Assembly (NCBI GenBank): GCA_023437865.1
Contig: JAEZFE010000166.1
Coordinates: forward strand, 1 to 6,679
From: Pseudomonadota bacterium
GTDB taxonomy: Bacteria; Pseudomonadota; Alphaproteobacteria; Rhodospirillales; Magnetospirillaceae
DNA length: 6,679 nt
Reading direction: 5' to 3'
Shown here: piece after piece, positions 1-6,679 of the stretch
Position numbering within the stretch: position 1 is the stretch's first letter
Layout: each line of letters begins with the position of its first letter
Program-made: the position numbers and the translations under genes
Notes under the pieces: generated by a model
The model's database searches: none
Seen by the model: the letters and a program-made list of their open reading frames with translations, nothing else
Told to the model about the DNA's origin: nothing

Positions 1-32
1 ATCGGGACGGGAATTATAGGACCCGATTTCCG

Positions 33-60
33 GGGCAATCCACACGTTTTCGGATTGCCC
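33..60. repeat. 9-bp perfect inverted repeat (hairpin)
   Basis: GGGCAATCC at 33-41 is exactly complementary to GGATTGCCC at 52-60, leaving a 10-base loop. The base after the stem on the plus strand is the start of AAAGGCGGGG, and on the minus strand the stem is followed by CGGAAATCGG, so neither side has the T-tract of an intrinsic terminator. It could be an mRNA 3'-end hairpin for a gene left of the window or a protein-binding palindrome. The role is unknown. Confidence 0.5.
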
Positions 61-126
61 AAAGGCGGGGCAAGGCTGCCTGGAAGGTGGGCATTTCGCG
101 CATTCCCACAGGTGTGGTCAAGGAAG

Positions 127-212
127 CACCGATGAACACCGAGGCGCTGATGGCGCCTACACAGATGAACGCAGATAGAAACTTCTCTGTGTTCATCTGT
201 GGTCTATCTGTG
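127..212. repeat. Cluster of ~10-bp repeat units (CACAGATGAA-like) in convergent orientation
   Basis: Units similar to CACAGATGAA sit head to tail on the plus strand at 160-169 and 170-179 (CGCAGATAGA). They face units on the minus strand at 182-191 (CACAGAGAAG), 192-201 (an exact CACAGATGAA) and 203-212 (CACAGATAGA). Two weaker plus-strand units occupy 127-136 (CACCGATGAA, 9 of 10) and 137-146. The convergent arrangement makes 160-175 and 186-201 a 16-bp inverted repeat with one mismatch (a G-U pair in plus-strand RNA) around a 10-base loop. A separate 6-bp hairpin (142-158) lies between the weak and strong units. I recall similar ACACAGATGAAC-type repeats in intergenic DNA of unrelated bacteria, but this is memory, not a search. 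The function is unknown. Confidence 0.65.
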
Positions 213-214
213 CG

Positions 215-229
215 GCCCGCGGTGCGGGC
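215..229. repeat. Short GC-rich hairpin past the mutS stop
   Basis: GCCCGC (215-220) pairs with GCGGGC (224-229) around a three-base loop. In the mutS direction it begins about 31 bases after the stop codon and is followed by CGCACAGATAG, not by a T-run. It may be a weak or Rho-assisted 3'-end structure; an intrinsic terminator is not supported. Confidence 0.35.
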
Positions 230-260
230 ATTTGTGCTCCCTTGGAAAGCTCCCTAAGCC

Positions 261-2924
261 CTACTTCACCAGGCCCTTCAGCTCGTAGACCAGCTCCAGT
301 GCCTGGCGCGCCGTCATCTCGTCGGGATTGATGCCTTTCAGCTTCGCCTCGACCACGCTCGGCTCGACCACCACCTCGGCGGCCTTGGGTTTCGGCCTGG
401 CCAGGGCGGCAAACAGTGGCAGGTCGTCGGCCAGCTTGGCGACCGCGTTGCTCTCCTCGCCCTTCTCCAGCGCCCCCAGCACCTCCTCGGCGCGATGAAC
501 CACGGCGGGCGGCAGGCCGGCGAGGCGGGCGACATGGATGCCGTAGGAGCGGTCGGCGGCGCCGGCGGCAACTTCGTGCAGGAACACCACGTCGCCCTGC
601 CATTCCTTGACCCGCATCTGGTGGCACGATAGCTGGGGCAGGCGCGCCGCCAGCCGGGTCAGCTCATGGTAATGGGTGGCGAACAGGGCGCGGCAGCGAT
701 TGACCTCGTGCAGGTTCTCGACCACCGCCCAGGCGATGGACAGGCCGTCGAAGGTGGCGGTGCCGCGTCCGATCTCGTCCAGGATCACCAGCGCGCGCGG
801 GCCCGACTGGTTGAGGATGGCGGCGGTCTCGACCATCTCGACCATGAAGGTGGAGCGGCCGCGCGCCAAATCGTCGGCGGCGCCGACACGGCTGAACAGG
901 CGGTCGACGACGCCGATATGGGCATGCTCGGCCGGGACGAAGGCGCCCATCTGGGCCAGGATGGCGACCACCGCGTTCTGGCGCAGGAAGGTGGACTTAC
1001 CGGCCATGTTGGGACCGGTGATCAGCCACAGGCGCTGGCCATCGGACAGGTCGCAATCATTGGCGACGAAGGCGCCGGCATGGGCGGCCTCCAGCGCCGA
1101 TTCCACCACCGGGTGGCGGCCCTGGCGGATGTCGAAGGTCAGGCTCTGGTCCACCACCGGACGGCTCCAGCGGCCTTCGACCGCCAGTTCGGCCAGGGCG
1201 GCGGCGACGTCGAGGCCGGCCAAAGCGTGCGCGGCCTGGGCGATCCCGGCGGCGCGGGCCACCACTTCCTTGATCAGGTCGTCCAGCAACTCCAGTTCCA
1301 GCGCCAGGGTGCGTTCCGCCGCGCCCTGTATCTTGCCGGCCAGCTCGATCAGCTCGCTCGTCGTGTAGCGGGCGCCGTTGGCCATGGTCTGGCGGTGGAT
1401 GAAGCGCTCGTCCAGCTTGTCGGCCTGCTTGGCCGGCACCTCGATATGGTGGCCGATGATGTTGTTGTGGCGGATCTTGAGGCTGGTGACGCCCGTTTCG
1501 TCGGCGTAACGGCGCTCCAGCCGCGCCAGCATGCCGAAGCCTTCGGTGCGCAGCGTCTTCAGCTCGTCCAGGCCGGGATGATAGCCCGCCGCGATGAAGC
1601 CGCCGTCGCGGGCGTTGAGCGGCAGCTCCTCGGCCAGGGCCCGGCTCAGCCGGTCCACCAGCACAGAATGCTCGCCCAGCCCCTGCGCCAGTCCGGCGAT
1701 GCCGTCGGGCGGGGACTCAAGGCCCGAGCGGTGCAGCGCGTTGCGCAGGGCGGGGATCTGGCCCAGGGCGTCGCGGACGTTGGCTAGGTCGCGCGGGCCG
1801 CCACGGCCGAGCGACAGGCGCGACAGGGCGCGCTCGACGTCGGGGCAGCGCTTCAGTCCGTCGCGGATCTCGTCGCGCACGCTGTCGTGGTCGACGAAGA
1901 AGGCGACGCCGTCCAACCGCCGCTCGATGGCTTCAGGATCGGTGAGCGGCGCTGAGAGGCGGGCGGCCAGCAGGCGGGCGCCGGCGCCGGTGATGGTGCG
2001 GTCGATGGTGGCGAGCAGGCTGCCCTTGCGCTCGCCCGACAGGGTTTCGACCAGCTCCAGATTGCGCCTTGTGGCGGCGTCGATCTCCATGACCGCGCCC
2101 TGGGCCAGCCGGCGCGGTGGGTTCAGGCGCGGCAGCTTGCCCTTCTGGGTCAGCTCGACGTAATCGACCAGGGCGCCGCCGGCGGCCAGTTCGCCGCGCG
2201 AGAACGCGCCGAACCCGTCGAGCGCGCCGACGCCGTACAAGGCCTCAAGCCGGCGGCGGGCATTTTCGGAATCGAAACGGACCGAGGGCAAGGGCGTCAG
2301 GATATTTTTCCACTCGGCCCAGGTCTCGTACAGCGCCTCGGTGTTGATCAGGCGGTCGGGCACCAGCAGCTCGCCGGGCGACAGGCGGGCCAGCGCCGCG
2401 GCCAGATGGCCCTGCTCCACCGCCTGCATGGCGAAATCGCCGGTGGACACGTCCACCCAGGCCAGGCCGAAGGTGCCCTGGGCCTCGGCCACGGCGGCCA
2501 GGTAATTGTGGGCGCGGGCGTCGAGCAGATTGTCTTCGGTCAGCGTGCCGGCGGTCACCACACGCACCACGTCGCGCGCCACCACCGATTTGCTGCCGCG
2601 CTTCTTGGCCTCTGCCGGGTCCTCGGTCTGCTCGGCGATGGCGACCTTGAAGCCGGACCGCACCAGGCGCGACAGGTAGATCTCGTAGGAGCGGATCGGC
2701 ACCCCGCACATCTGGATGTCCTCGCCCAGATGCTTGCCGCGCTTGGTCAGCGCGATGTCGAGCGCAGCCGCCGCCTTGACCGCGTCGTCGAAGAACAGCT
2801 CGTAGAAATCGCCCATGCGGTAGAACAGCAGGCAATCGGGATGGGCGCGCTTGATGGCCAGGTACTGGGCCATCATCGGGGTCACTTCGGCGGAGACGGG
2901 GGCGTCCGGGGTCTCGGCGGTCAC
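261..2924 (-). CDS. mutS: DNA mismatch repair ATPase MutS
   Basis: Recognises base mismatches and small loops in newly replicated DNA and, in an ATP-dependent sliding-clamp state, recruits MutL. The 887-residue protein (E. coli has 853) shows the full order: N-terminal mismatch-binding domain with the GDFYELF motif (F40 and E42 being the stacking Phe and the Glu), connector, lever/clamp region, then the ABC-type ATPase. The ATPase has Walker [10 protein letters not shown] at 637-645, signature [14 protein letters not shown] at 684-697, Walker B LDEIGRGT at 715-722 and the His switch at 751. DLPLF at 834-838 fits a beta-clamp-binding motif, and the C-terminal oligomerisation segment is present (about 867-885). 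The start is GTG, limited by an in-frame TAG at 2934-2936; the reading places TPMM at 15-18, close to E. coli. No good Shine-Dalgarno precedes it, so ATG at M17 or M18 is a less likely alternative. The frame is intact and the gene is divergent from the rest. Confidence 0.98.
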   Translation of the reverse strand: MTAETPDAPVSAEVTPMMAQYLAIKRAHPDCLLFYRMGDFYELFFDDAVKAAAALDIALTKRGKHLGEDIQMCGVPIRSYEIYLSRLVRSGFKVAIAEQTEDPAEAKKRGSKSVVARDVVRVVTAGTLTEDNLLDARAHNYLAAVAEAQGTFGLAWVDVSTGDFAMQAVEQGHLAAALARLSPGELLVPDRLINTEALYETWAEWKNILTPLPSVRFDSENARRRLEALYGVGALDGFGAFSRGELAAGGALVDYVELTQKGKLPRLNPPRRLAQGAVMEIDAATRRNLELVETLSGERKGSLLATIDRTITGAGARLLAARLSAPLTDPEAIERRLDGVAFFVDHDSVRDEIRDGLKRCPDVERALSRLSLGRGGPRDLANVRDALGQIPALRNALHRSGLESPPDGIAGLAQGLGEHSVLVDRLSRALAEELPLNARDGGFIAAGYHPGLDELKTLRTEGFGMLARLERRYADETGVTSLKIRHNNIIGHHIEVPAKQADKLDERFIHRQTMANGARYTTSELIELAGKIQGAAERTLALELELLDDLIKEVVARAAGIAQAAHALAGLDVAAALAELAVEGRWSRPVVDQSLTFDIRQGRHPVVESALEAAHAGAFVANDCDLSDGQRLWLITGPNMAGKSTFLRQNAVVAILAQMGAFVPAEHAHIGVVDRLFSRVGAADDLARGRSTFMVEMVETAAILNQSGPRALVILDEIGRGTATFDGLSIAWAVVENLHEVNRCRALFATHYHELTRLAARLPQLSCHQMRVKEWQGDVVFLHEVAAGAADRSYGIHVARLAGLPPAVVHRAEEVLGALEKGEESNAVAKLADDLPLFAALARPKPKAAEVVVEPSVVEAKLKGINPDEMTARQALELVYELKGLVK

Positions 2925-2940
2925 TTGCGGGGTCTATCCG

Positions 2941-2965
2941 GGAACAGGCTGCGGGGGCGCACGTT
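2941..2965 (+). promoter_or_regulatory. Putative EcfG-type general stress promoter
   Basis: GGAAC at 2941-2945 and CGTT at 2962-2965 are separated by exactly 16 bases. This matches the known consensus GGAAC-N16/17-CGTT for the ECF sigma factor EcfG (SigT), which drives the PhyR-NepR-EcfG general stress response of alphaproteobacteria. Transcription would start near 2971-2974 and run rightward toward the YflT-like gene, leaving a leader of about 155 bases to the ATG at 3128. The match of all nine fixed bases inside a short divergent intergenic region, upstream of a stress-protein-like gene, makes chance less likely. Use by a sigma factor is an inference. Confidence 0.6.
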
Positions 2966-3117
2966 ACCACGATGGAATCCCCACGCAAGAGTCCCGACCT
3001 TGAGCTTTGTCACGGGAGTTTAACAAGACCGGCATGCGTGTCCGGCTAGGATCATCCACCCTCACCTCTAGGCAGCGGAGCGGCGATGGCGCACAATGAA
3101 TCCCCCGGTTCGAAGAC

Positions 3118-3122
3118 GGAGG
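3118..3122 (+). promoter_or_regulatory. Ribosome binding site GGAGG deciding the start at 3128
   Basis: GGAGG ends five bases before the ATG at 3128, a good match and spacing for the anti-Shine-Dalgarno. The upstream in-frame ATG at 3086 has only GGAG (3077-3080). The 14 codons between the two ATGs are also less G/C-biased at third positions than the rest of the gene, which favours the later start. Confidence 0.55.
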
Positions 3123-3127
3123 GTCCC

Positions 3128-3634
3128 ATGACCGCCACCCATTCTTCCCTGGTCCCCGCCCGCGAGGTCGTCGGCACCTTCGCCGACCGCGAGCACTTCC
3201 AGAACGCCATCGACAGCCTGACCTATGCCGGTTTCGCCCGGGCGGACCTGTCGGTGCTGTCGTCCCATGATTCGGTTGACCTGGCCGTTGGCCGCGAGGG
3301 CCGTTCGTGGAAGGATTCGCTGATCGCCCTGGTCGGCGAGCTGAAATATGAAGGCCCCTTGGTTTCCGCCGGCCTGATCGCCCTGGCCGCCGGTCCGGTG
3401 GGCGCCGCCATCGCCGGCCTGATCGCCGCCGGGGTCGGCGGTGCCGCCCTCAAGGAATTGCTCGACGAAGTGGCGGCGCTCCCCGATTCCGAGGCCTTTG
3501 CCCGCGCGCTGGAAAGCGGCAGCGTCATCCTGTGGGTGGCGGTGCGCTCGCCCGACCATGAGGCCCGCGCCAGCCGCATCCTCGCCGATGCGGGAGCCCA
3601 GAATGTCCATGTTTTCGAGCGAAAAGAGGCGTAA
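3128..3634 (+). CDS. YflT/general stress protein 17M-like protein with Gly/Ala-rich hydrophobic segment
   Basis: The 168-residue protein (182 if started at the in-frame ATG at 3086) has no known reaction. Numbering from the longer form, residues 27-59 (REVVGTF...AIDSLTYAGF...DLSVLSS) follow the pattern of the YflT/general stress 17M fold: a beta strand, a helix that samples adjacent residues, then 'AGF..ADLSVL'. Residues 91-122 are almost only Gly, Ala, Val, Leu and Ile with spaced glycines, like a glycine-zipper or a membrane-inserting hairpin. A second alpha/beta unit follows (about 133-178), with VILWVAV and a final NVHVFER strand. No signal peptide is visible. It lies downstream of an EcfG-type promoter and 39 bases before maeB, with only a weak 4-bp hairpin between. 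A role in stress tolerance is inferred from fold resemblance and promoter; the family assignment is from memory. Confidence 0.75.
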   Translation: MTATHSSLVPAREVVGTFADREHFQNAIDSLTYAGFARADLSVLSSHDSVDLAVGREGRSWKDSLIALVGELKYEGPLVSAGLIALAAGPVGAAIAGLIAAGVGGAALKELLDEVAALPDSEAFARALESGSVILWVAVRSPDHEARASRILADAGAQNVHVFERKEA

Positions 3635-3673
3635 AACAGCGTCCCCACGCCTATTGTCAGGACCACAGACCCA

Positions 3674-5950
3674 ATGAACGACGAGTCCCGCCCGCGCGCC
3701 ACCGACCTTGAGCGCGAGACCCTGCTGATGCACGCCTCCGGGCGGCCCGGCAAGATCGAGGTGGTACCCACCAAGCCCCTGACCACCCAGCGCGACCTGT
3801 CGCTGGCCTACAGCCCGGGCGTGGCGTTCCCCTGTCTGCACATCGCCAAGGATCCGTCGCTCGCCTACGACTACACTGCCAAGGGCAATCTGGTGGCGGT
3901 CATTTCGAATGGCACGGCGGTGCTGGGCCTGGGCGATTTGGGTGCGCTGGCCGGCAAGCCGGTGATGGAAGGCAAGGCAGTCCTGTTCAAGCGTTTCGCC
4001 GACATCGACGCCATCGACCTGGAAGTCGATACCCGCGATGTTGACGAATTCGTCAATTGCGTGCGCTTCCTCGGCCCCACCTTCGGCGGCATCAATCTGG
4101 AAGACATCAAGGCGCCCGAATGCTTCGTCATCGAAAGCCGGCTGCGCGAAATCATGGACATCCCGGTCTTCCATGACGACCAGCACGGCACCGCCATCAT
4201 CGCCACCGCCGGCCTCTTGAACGCGCTGGACCTGACGGGTCGCAAGCTGGCCGAGACCAAGGTGGTGGTCAACGGCGCCGGCGCCGCCGCCATCGCCTGT
4301 GTCGAGCTGATCAAGGCGGTGGGCATCCGCCACGAAAACGTCACTCTGTGCGACACCAAGGGCGTCATCTACCAGGGCCGTACCGAGGGCATGAACCAGT
4401 GGAAGTCGGCCCACGCCATTCCCACCGAGGCCCGCACCTTGGAGCAGGCCATGGCGGGCGCCGACGTGTTCATGGGCCTGTCGGTCAAGGGCGCGGTGAC
4501 CCCGGCCATGGTCGCCAACATGGCGGCGAAGCCGATCATCTTCGCCATGGCCAATCCCGACCCGGAGATTACTCCCGAGGAGGTCCGGCAGGTGCGCGAC
4601 GACGCCATCGTCGCCACCGGACGCTCGGATTATCCCAACCAGATCAATAATGTGCTGGGCTTCCCCTACATCTTCCGCGGCACGCTAGACGTGCGCGCCA
4701 GCACCATCAACGAGGCCATGAAGATCGCCGCCGCCAAGGCGGTGGCCGAGCTCGCCCGCCAGGACGTGCCCGACGAGGTGGATGCGGCCTATGCCGGCCG
4801 CCGGCTTCGTTACGGCCCCGAATACATTATCCCGGTGCCGTTCGACCCGCGCCTGATCGCCGCCATCCCGCCGGCGGTGGCCCAGGCCGCCATGGATTCC
4901 GGCGTGGCGCGCAAGCCCATCATCGACATGGAGGCCTATAAGAAGGAGCTGTCGGCCCGCCTCGACCCCACCGCCGCCTCGCTGCAGATCATCGCCGAGA
5001 AGGTCAAGGCCAACCCGAGCCGCGTGGTGTTCGCCGAGGGCGAGGAGGAGAAGTCGATCCGCGCCGCGCTGGCGTTCAAGAATGCCGGTTACGGCACGCC
5101 GGTGCTGATCGGCCGCGAGGACCGTATCCGCGAGACCATGGCCCGCATGCAACTGCCCGGTTTCGAGCAGCTGGAGATCGTCAACGCGCGGGTCTCGGAC
5201 AAGCGCGAGCATTACACCGAGGTGCTGTACAAGCGGCTGCAGCGCAAGGGCCTGCTGCTGCGCGACGTCCAGCGCCTGGTCAACCAGGAGCGCAATATCT
5301 GGGGCGCCCTGATGGTGTCCGAGGGCGATGCCGACGCCATGGTCACCGGCCTGACCCGCAATTACTGGCAGGCCTTCGACGAGATCAAGCGAGTGGTCGA
5401 TTCCAATCCGGGCGAGCGGCTGATCGGCCTGAATATCATGCTGGCGCGCGGGCGCACGGTGTTCATCGCCGATACCACCATGACCGAGCTGCCGAACCCC
5501 GCCCAGATCGCCGACATCGCCGTGCAGGCCGCCGCCAAGGCGCGCCAGCTGGGCCACGAGCCGCGCGTGGCGCTGCTGTCTTATTCCAATTTCGGCAATC
5601 CGGCCAACCGCCCGTCCGAGCGCGTGCGCGAGGCGGTGGCCCTGCTCGATTCGCGGCAGGTGGATTTCGAATATGACGGTGAGATGGCCGCCGACGTGGC
5701 CCTCGATCCCGCCATGCTCAAGCACTACCCGTTCTGCCGCCTGTCCGGTCCGGCCAACGTGCTGGTCATGCCCGGCCTGCACTCGGCCAATATCAGCTGG
5801 AAGCTGATGCAGAAGCTGGGTGGCGGCACCGTGATCGGCCCGATCCTCACCGGCCTGTCCAAGCCCATCCAGATCACCTCCATGGACGCCACCGTCAACG
5901 ACATCGTCAACATGGCGGTGCTGGCGTCCTACGACGCCATTCGGATCTGA
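3674..5950 (+). CDS. maeB: NADP-type malic enzyme with C-terminal phosphotransacetylase-like domain
   Basis: Oxidatively decarboxylates malate to pyruvate and CO2, giving NAD(P)H in the cytoplasm and linking the TCA cycle to pyruvate and acetyl-CoA. The 758-residue length is usual for the MaeB/TME/DME group. Residues 1-420 form the malic domain: Tyr46 in LAYSPGV, GLGDLG 85-90, likely catalytic Lys101 in EGKAVLFK, metal-site acids E143-D144 (NLEDIKAPECF) and D168-D169 (FHDDQHGTA), a dinucleotide fold around NGAGAAA 200-206, and PNQINN 321-326. Residues 430-758 form the phosphotransacetylase-like domain, known in this family mainly as a regulatory and oligomerisation part sensitive to acetyl-CoA. 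Its loop at 636-643 reads SYSNFGNP, unlike the SxST..S pattern I recall for active Pta. NADP rather than NAD use is inferred from the family, not read from a residue. AGGA (3659-3662) is a weak, distant ribosome site. The frame is intact. Confidence 0.95.
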   Translation: MNDESRPRATDLERETLLMHASGRPGKIEVVPTKPLTTQRDLSLAYSPGVAFPCLHIAKDPSLAYDYTAKGNLVAVISNGTAVLGLGDLGALAGKPVMEGKAVLFKRFADIDAIDLEVDTRDVDEFVNCVRFLGPTFGGINLEDIKAPECFVIESRLREIMDIPVFHDDQHGTAIIATAGLLNALDLTGRKLAETKVVVNGAGAAAIACVELIKAVGIRHENVTLCDTKGVIYQGRTEGMNQWKSAHAIPTEARTLEQAMAGADVFMGLSVKGAVTPAMVANMAAKPIIFAMANPDPEITPEEVRQVRDDAIVATGRSDYPNQINNVLGFPYIFRGTLDVRASTINEAMKIAAAKAVAELARQDVPDEVDAAYAGRRLRYGPEYIIPVPFDPRLIAAIPPAVAQAAMDSGVARKPIIDMEAYKKELSARLDPTAASLQIIAEKVKANPSRVVFAEGEEEKSIRAALAFKNAGYGTPVLIGREDRIRETMARMQLPGFEQLEIVNARVSDKREHYTEVLYKRLQRKGLLLRDVQRLVNQERNIWGALMVSEGDADAMVTGLTRNYWQAFDEIKRVVDSNPGERLIGLNIMLARGRTVFIADTTMTELPNPAQIADIAVQAAAKARQLGHEPRVALLSYSNFGNPANRPSERVREAVALLDSRQVDFEYDGEMAADVALDPAMLKHYPFCRLSGPANVLVMPGLHSANISWKLMQKLGGGTVIGPILTGLSKPIQITSMDATVNDIVNMAVLASYDAIRI

Positions 5951-5954
5951 CGCT

Positions 5955-6679
5955 ATGAAGGAGCGCCCCGCCATCTCTCCGGCCCGCGTGCTGGCGGCGG
6001 CGGCGCTTCTGTCGGTGCCGTCGGCCATGGTGCTGGCGGTCATGGTGTGGTGGCTGCAGCTCAACATGATGGCGGCCATCCTGGGCCAGGGCCTGATCAC
6101 CACGGTGATCGCCGCCATCATCCGGCCCTATCTGGTGTCGCTGGCCGCCGTCACCTCATGGGCGCGGGCGCTGGCCGCCGGCTACGACACCCCGCCGCCG
6201 CCCATGCCGCGCGAGGCGCCGGTGGCGGAAATCGTCGGCTCCATCGCCCAGTTGCGCCGGGCCTGGGCGTCGCGCCAGAAGGAACTGGCGGAATCGGCGC
6301 GCTGGAACGAAAGCCTGTTCGACCATCTGCCCGATCCGCTGGTGCTGCTGGCCGAGGACCGCCGGGTGGTGCGGGTCAATTATGCCGCCCAGGGCGTGTT
6401 TGGCATCTCCATCGTCGGGCGCGACCTGGCGGTGGGCCTGCGCGATCCCAATGTGCTGGAGGCCGCCGACGAGGTGCTGGCCGGCGCTAAGAGCGGCGAG
6501 GCCGAGTTCACCCTGGCGGTGCCGGTGGAGCGCTCGTTCCGGGTCCGGGTCGAACGCCTGGAGGTCAAGGCCATCAACGGCACCGTGGCCATCCTGGCGC
6601 TGCATGACCTGACCACGGGCAAGCGCATGGAGCAGATGCGCGCTGATTTCGTCGCCAATGCCAGCCACGAATTGCGCAC
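5955..6679 (+). CDS. phoR: PhoR-type sensor histidine kinase, N-terminal part (runs off window)
   Basis: ATG at 5955 opens an uninterrupted frame of 241 codons to the window edge, so only the 5' part is seen. Residues 12-34 and 38-56 are two hydrophobic segments joined by a very short loop, so almost nothing would be periplasmic. This is typical of PhoR, which senses phosphate status through the Pst transporter and PhoU rather than a ligand domain. A linker helix (about 90-115) leads to a PAS domain (about 117-215: SLFDHLPDPLVLL, RRVVRVNYAA). The dimerisation and phospho-acceptor box follows (MRADFVANASHELR), with His238 at 6666-6668. The ATPase domain lies beyond the window. The start is 4 bases after the maeB stop with no strong Shine-Dalgarno, suggesting translational coupling. 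I recall this PAS/H-box wording from alphaproteobacterial PhoR; another PAS histidine kinase remains possible. Confidence 0.85.
   Translation, partial: MKERPAISPARVLAAAALLSVPSAMVLAVMVWWLQLNMMAAILGQGLITTVIAAIIRPYLVSLAAVTSWARALAAGYDTPPPPMPREAPVAEIVGSIAQLRRAWASRQKELAESARWNESLFDHLPDPLVLLAEDRRVVRVNYAAQGVFGISIVGRDLAVGLRDPNVLEAADEVLAGAKSGEAEFTLAVPVERSFRVRVERLEVKAINGTVAILALHDLTTGKRMEQMRADFVANASHELR

Larger units (their letters stand above)
1..260. other. Intergenic region downstream of mutS, no supportable gene
   Basis: No ORF here has a credible ribosome binding site or a recognisable product. The stretch is rich in short inverted repeats: 1-6 with 22-27 (6 bp, cut by the window edge), 33-41 with 52-60 (9 bp), 142-147 with 153-158 (6 bp), 160-175 with 186-201 (16 bp, one mismatch) and 215-220 with 224-229 (6 bp, 3-base loop). 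None is followed by a clear T-run in either direction, so I do not call a Rho-independent terminator for mutS. The hairpin at 215-229 lies about 30 bases past the mutS stop and could still protect or end the mRNA. The rest is described under the repeat entries. Confidence 0.7.

Noticed and set aside
14..196. 60-residue minus-strand ORF starting in the repeat cluster, with a hydrophobic N-terminal half that looks like a signal peptide
   Set aside because: There is no ribosome binding site, the first part is encoded by the repeat units and hairpins, and the rest shows no family pattern. The resemblance to a signal peptide is likely accidental.
127..212. CRISPR array
   Set aside because: Units are about 10 bp, contiguous without spacers, and switch strand in the middle. 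No cas gene is nearby.
666..1787. Long plus-strand ORF (373 residues) opposite mutS
   Set aside because: MutS motifs clearly occupy the minus strand. Long antisense frames are a by-product of G/C-rich third positions; the product is low-complexity with many Gly, His, Gln and Asp residues.
2961..2988. Possible minus-strand sigma-70-like promoter for mutS (TTGCGT, 16-base spacer, TAACGT)
   Set aside because: Only three of six -10 bases match and the -35 is weak. In G/C-rich alphaproteobacterial DNA such matches are common by chance.
2972..3049. 25-codon leader ORF (ATG to TAG) in the 5' region of the YflT-like gene
   Set aside because: It would begin almost at the predicted transcription start, leaving no room for a ribosome site, and its codons show no coding bias.
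3638..3652. Terminator between the YflT-like gene and maeB (GCGT-CCCC-ACGC)
   Set aside because: The stem is four base pairs and there is no T-run, so it does not support a transcript end.
3068..4414. 448-residue minus-strand ORF opposite the YflT-like gene and the start of maeB
   Set aside because: It spans two unrelated plus-strand genes and has the biased composition of an antisense shadow. maeB motifs fix the true strand.
4685..6121. 478-residue minus-strand ORF opposite maeB and the start of phoR
   Set aside because: Same reason: a His/Gly/Asp-rich shadow frame with no recognisable domain, opposite a well-conserved coding sequence.

Overview
The window is high-GC bacterial DNA with strong G/C preference at third codon positions. 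It looks like an alphaproteobacterium, most likely Rhodospirillales and possibly close to Magnetospirillum. That placement rests on remembered resemblance of the MutS, MaeB and PhoR-type proteins and on an EcfG-type promoter, not on a search. The window is ordinary chromosome: I see no mobile element, CRISPR array, tRNA or rRNA.

Layout: positions 1-260 hold no supportable gene. They carry several short inverted repeats and a cluster of about 10-bp repeat units (127-212). mutS (mismatch repair) is on the minus strand at 261-2924. A divergent intergenic region follows (2925-3127). On the plus strand come a small YflT/general-stress-17M-like protein with a Gly/Ala-rich hydrophobic middle (3128-3634), a full-length malic enzyme with a C-terminal phosphotransacetylase-like domain (3674-5950), and the start of a PhoR-type sensor histidine kinase (5955 to the window edge). 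The kinase is cut just after its phospho-acceptor histidine.

The three plus-strand genes are closely spaced (39 and 4 bases) with no convincing terminator between them, so they may share a transcript. The most informative regulatory signal is a perfect GGAAC-N16-CGTT match at 2941-2965. This is the form recognised by the alphaproteobacterial general stress sigma factor EcfG, and it points at the stress-protein-like gene while lying across the leader of mutS. I found no convincing undescribed multi-gene system. The points worth following are the stress promoter with its small gene, its overlap with the mutS leader, the convergent repeat cluster downstream of mutS, and the maeB-phoR junction.
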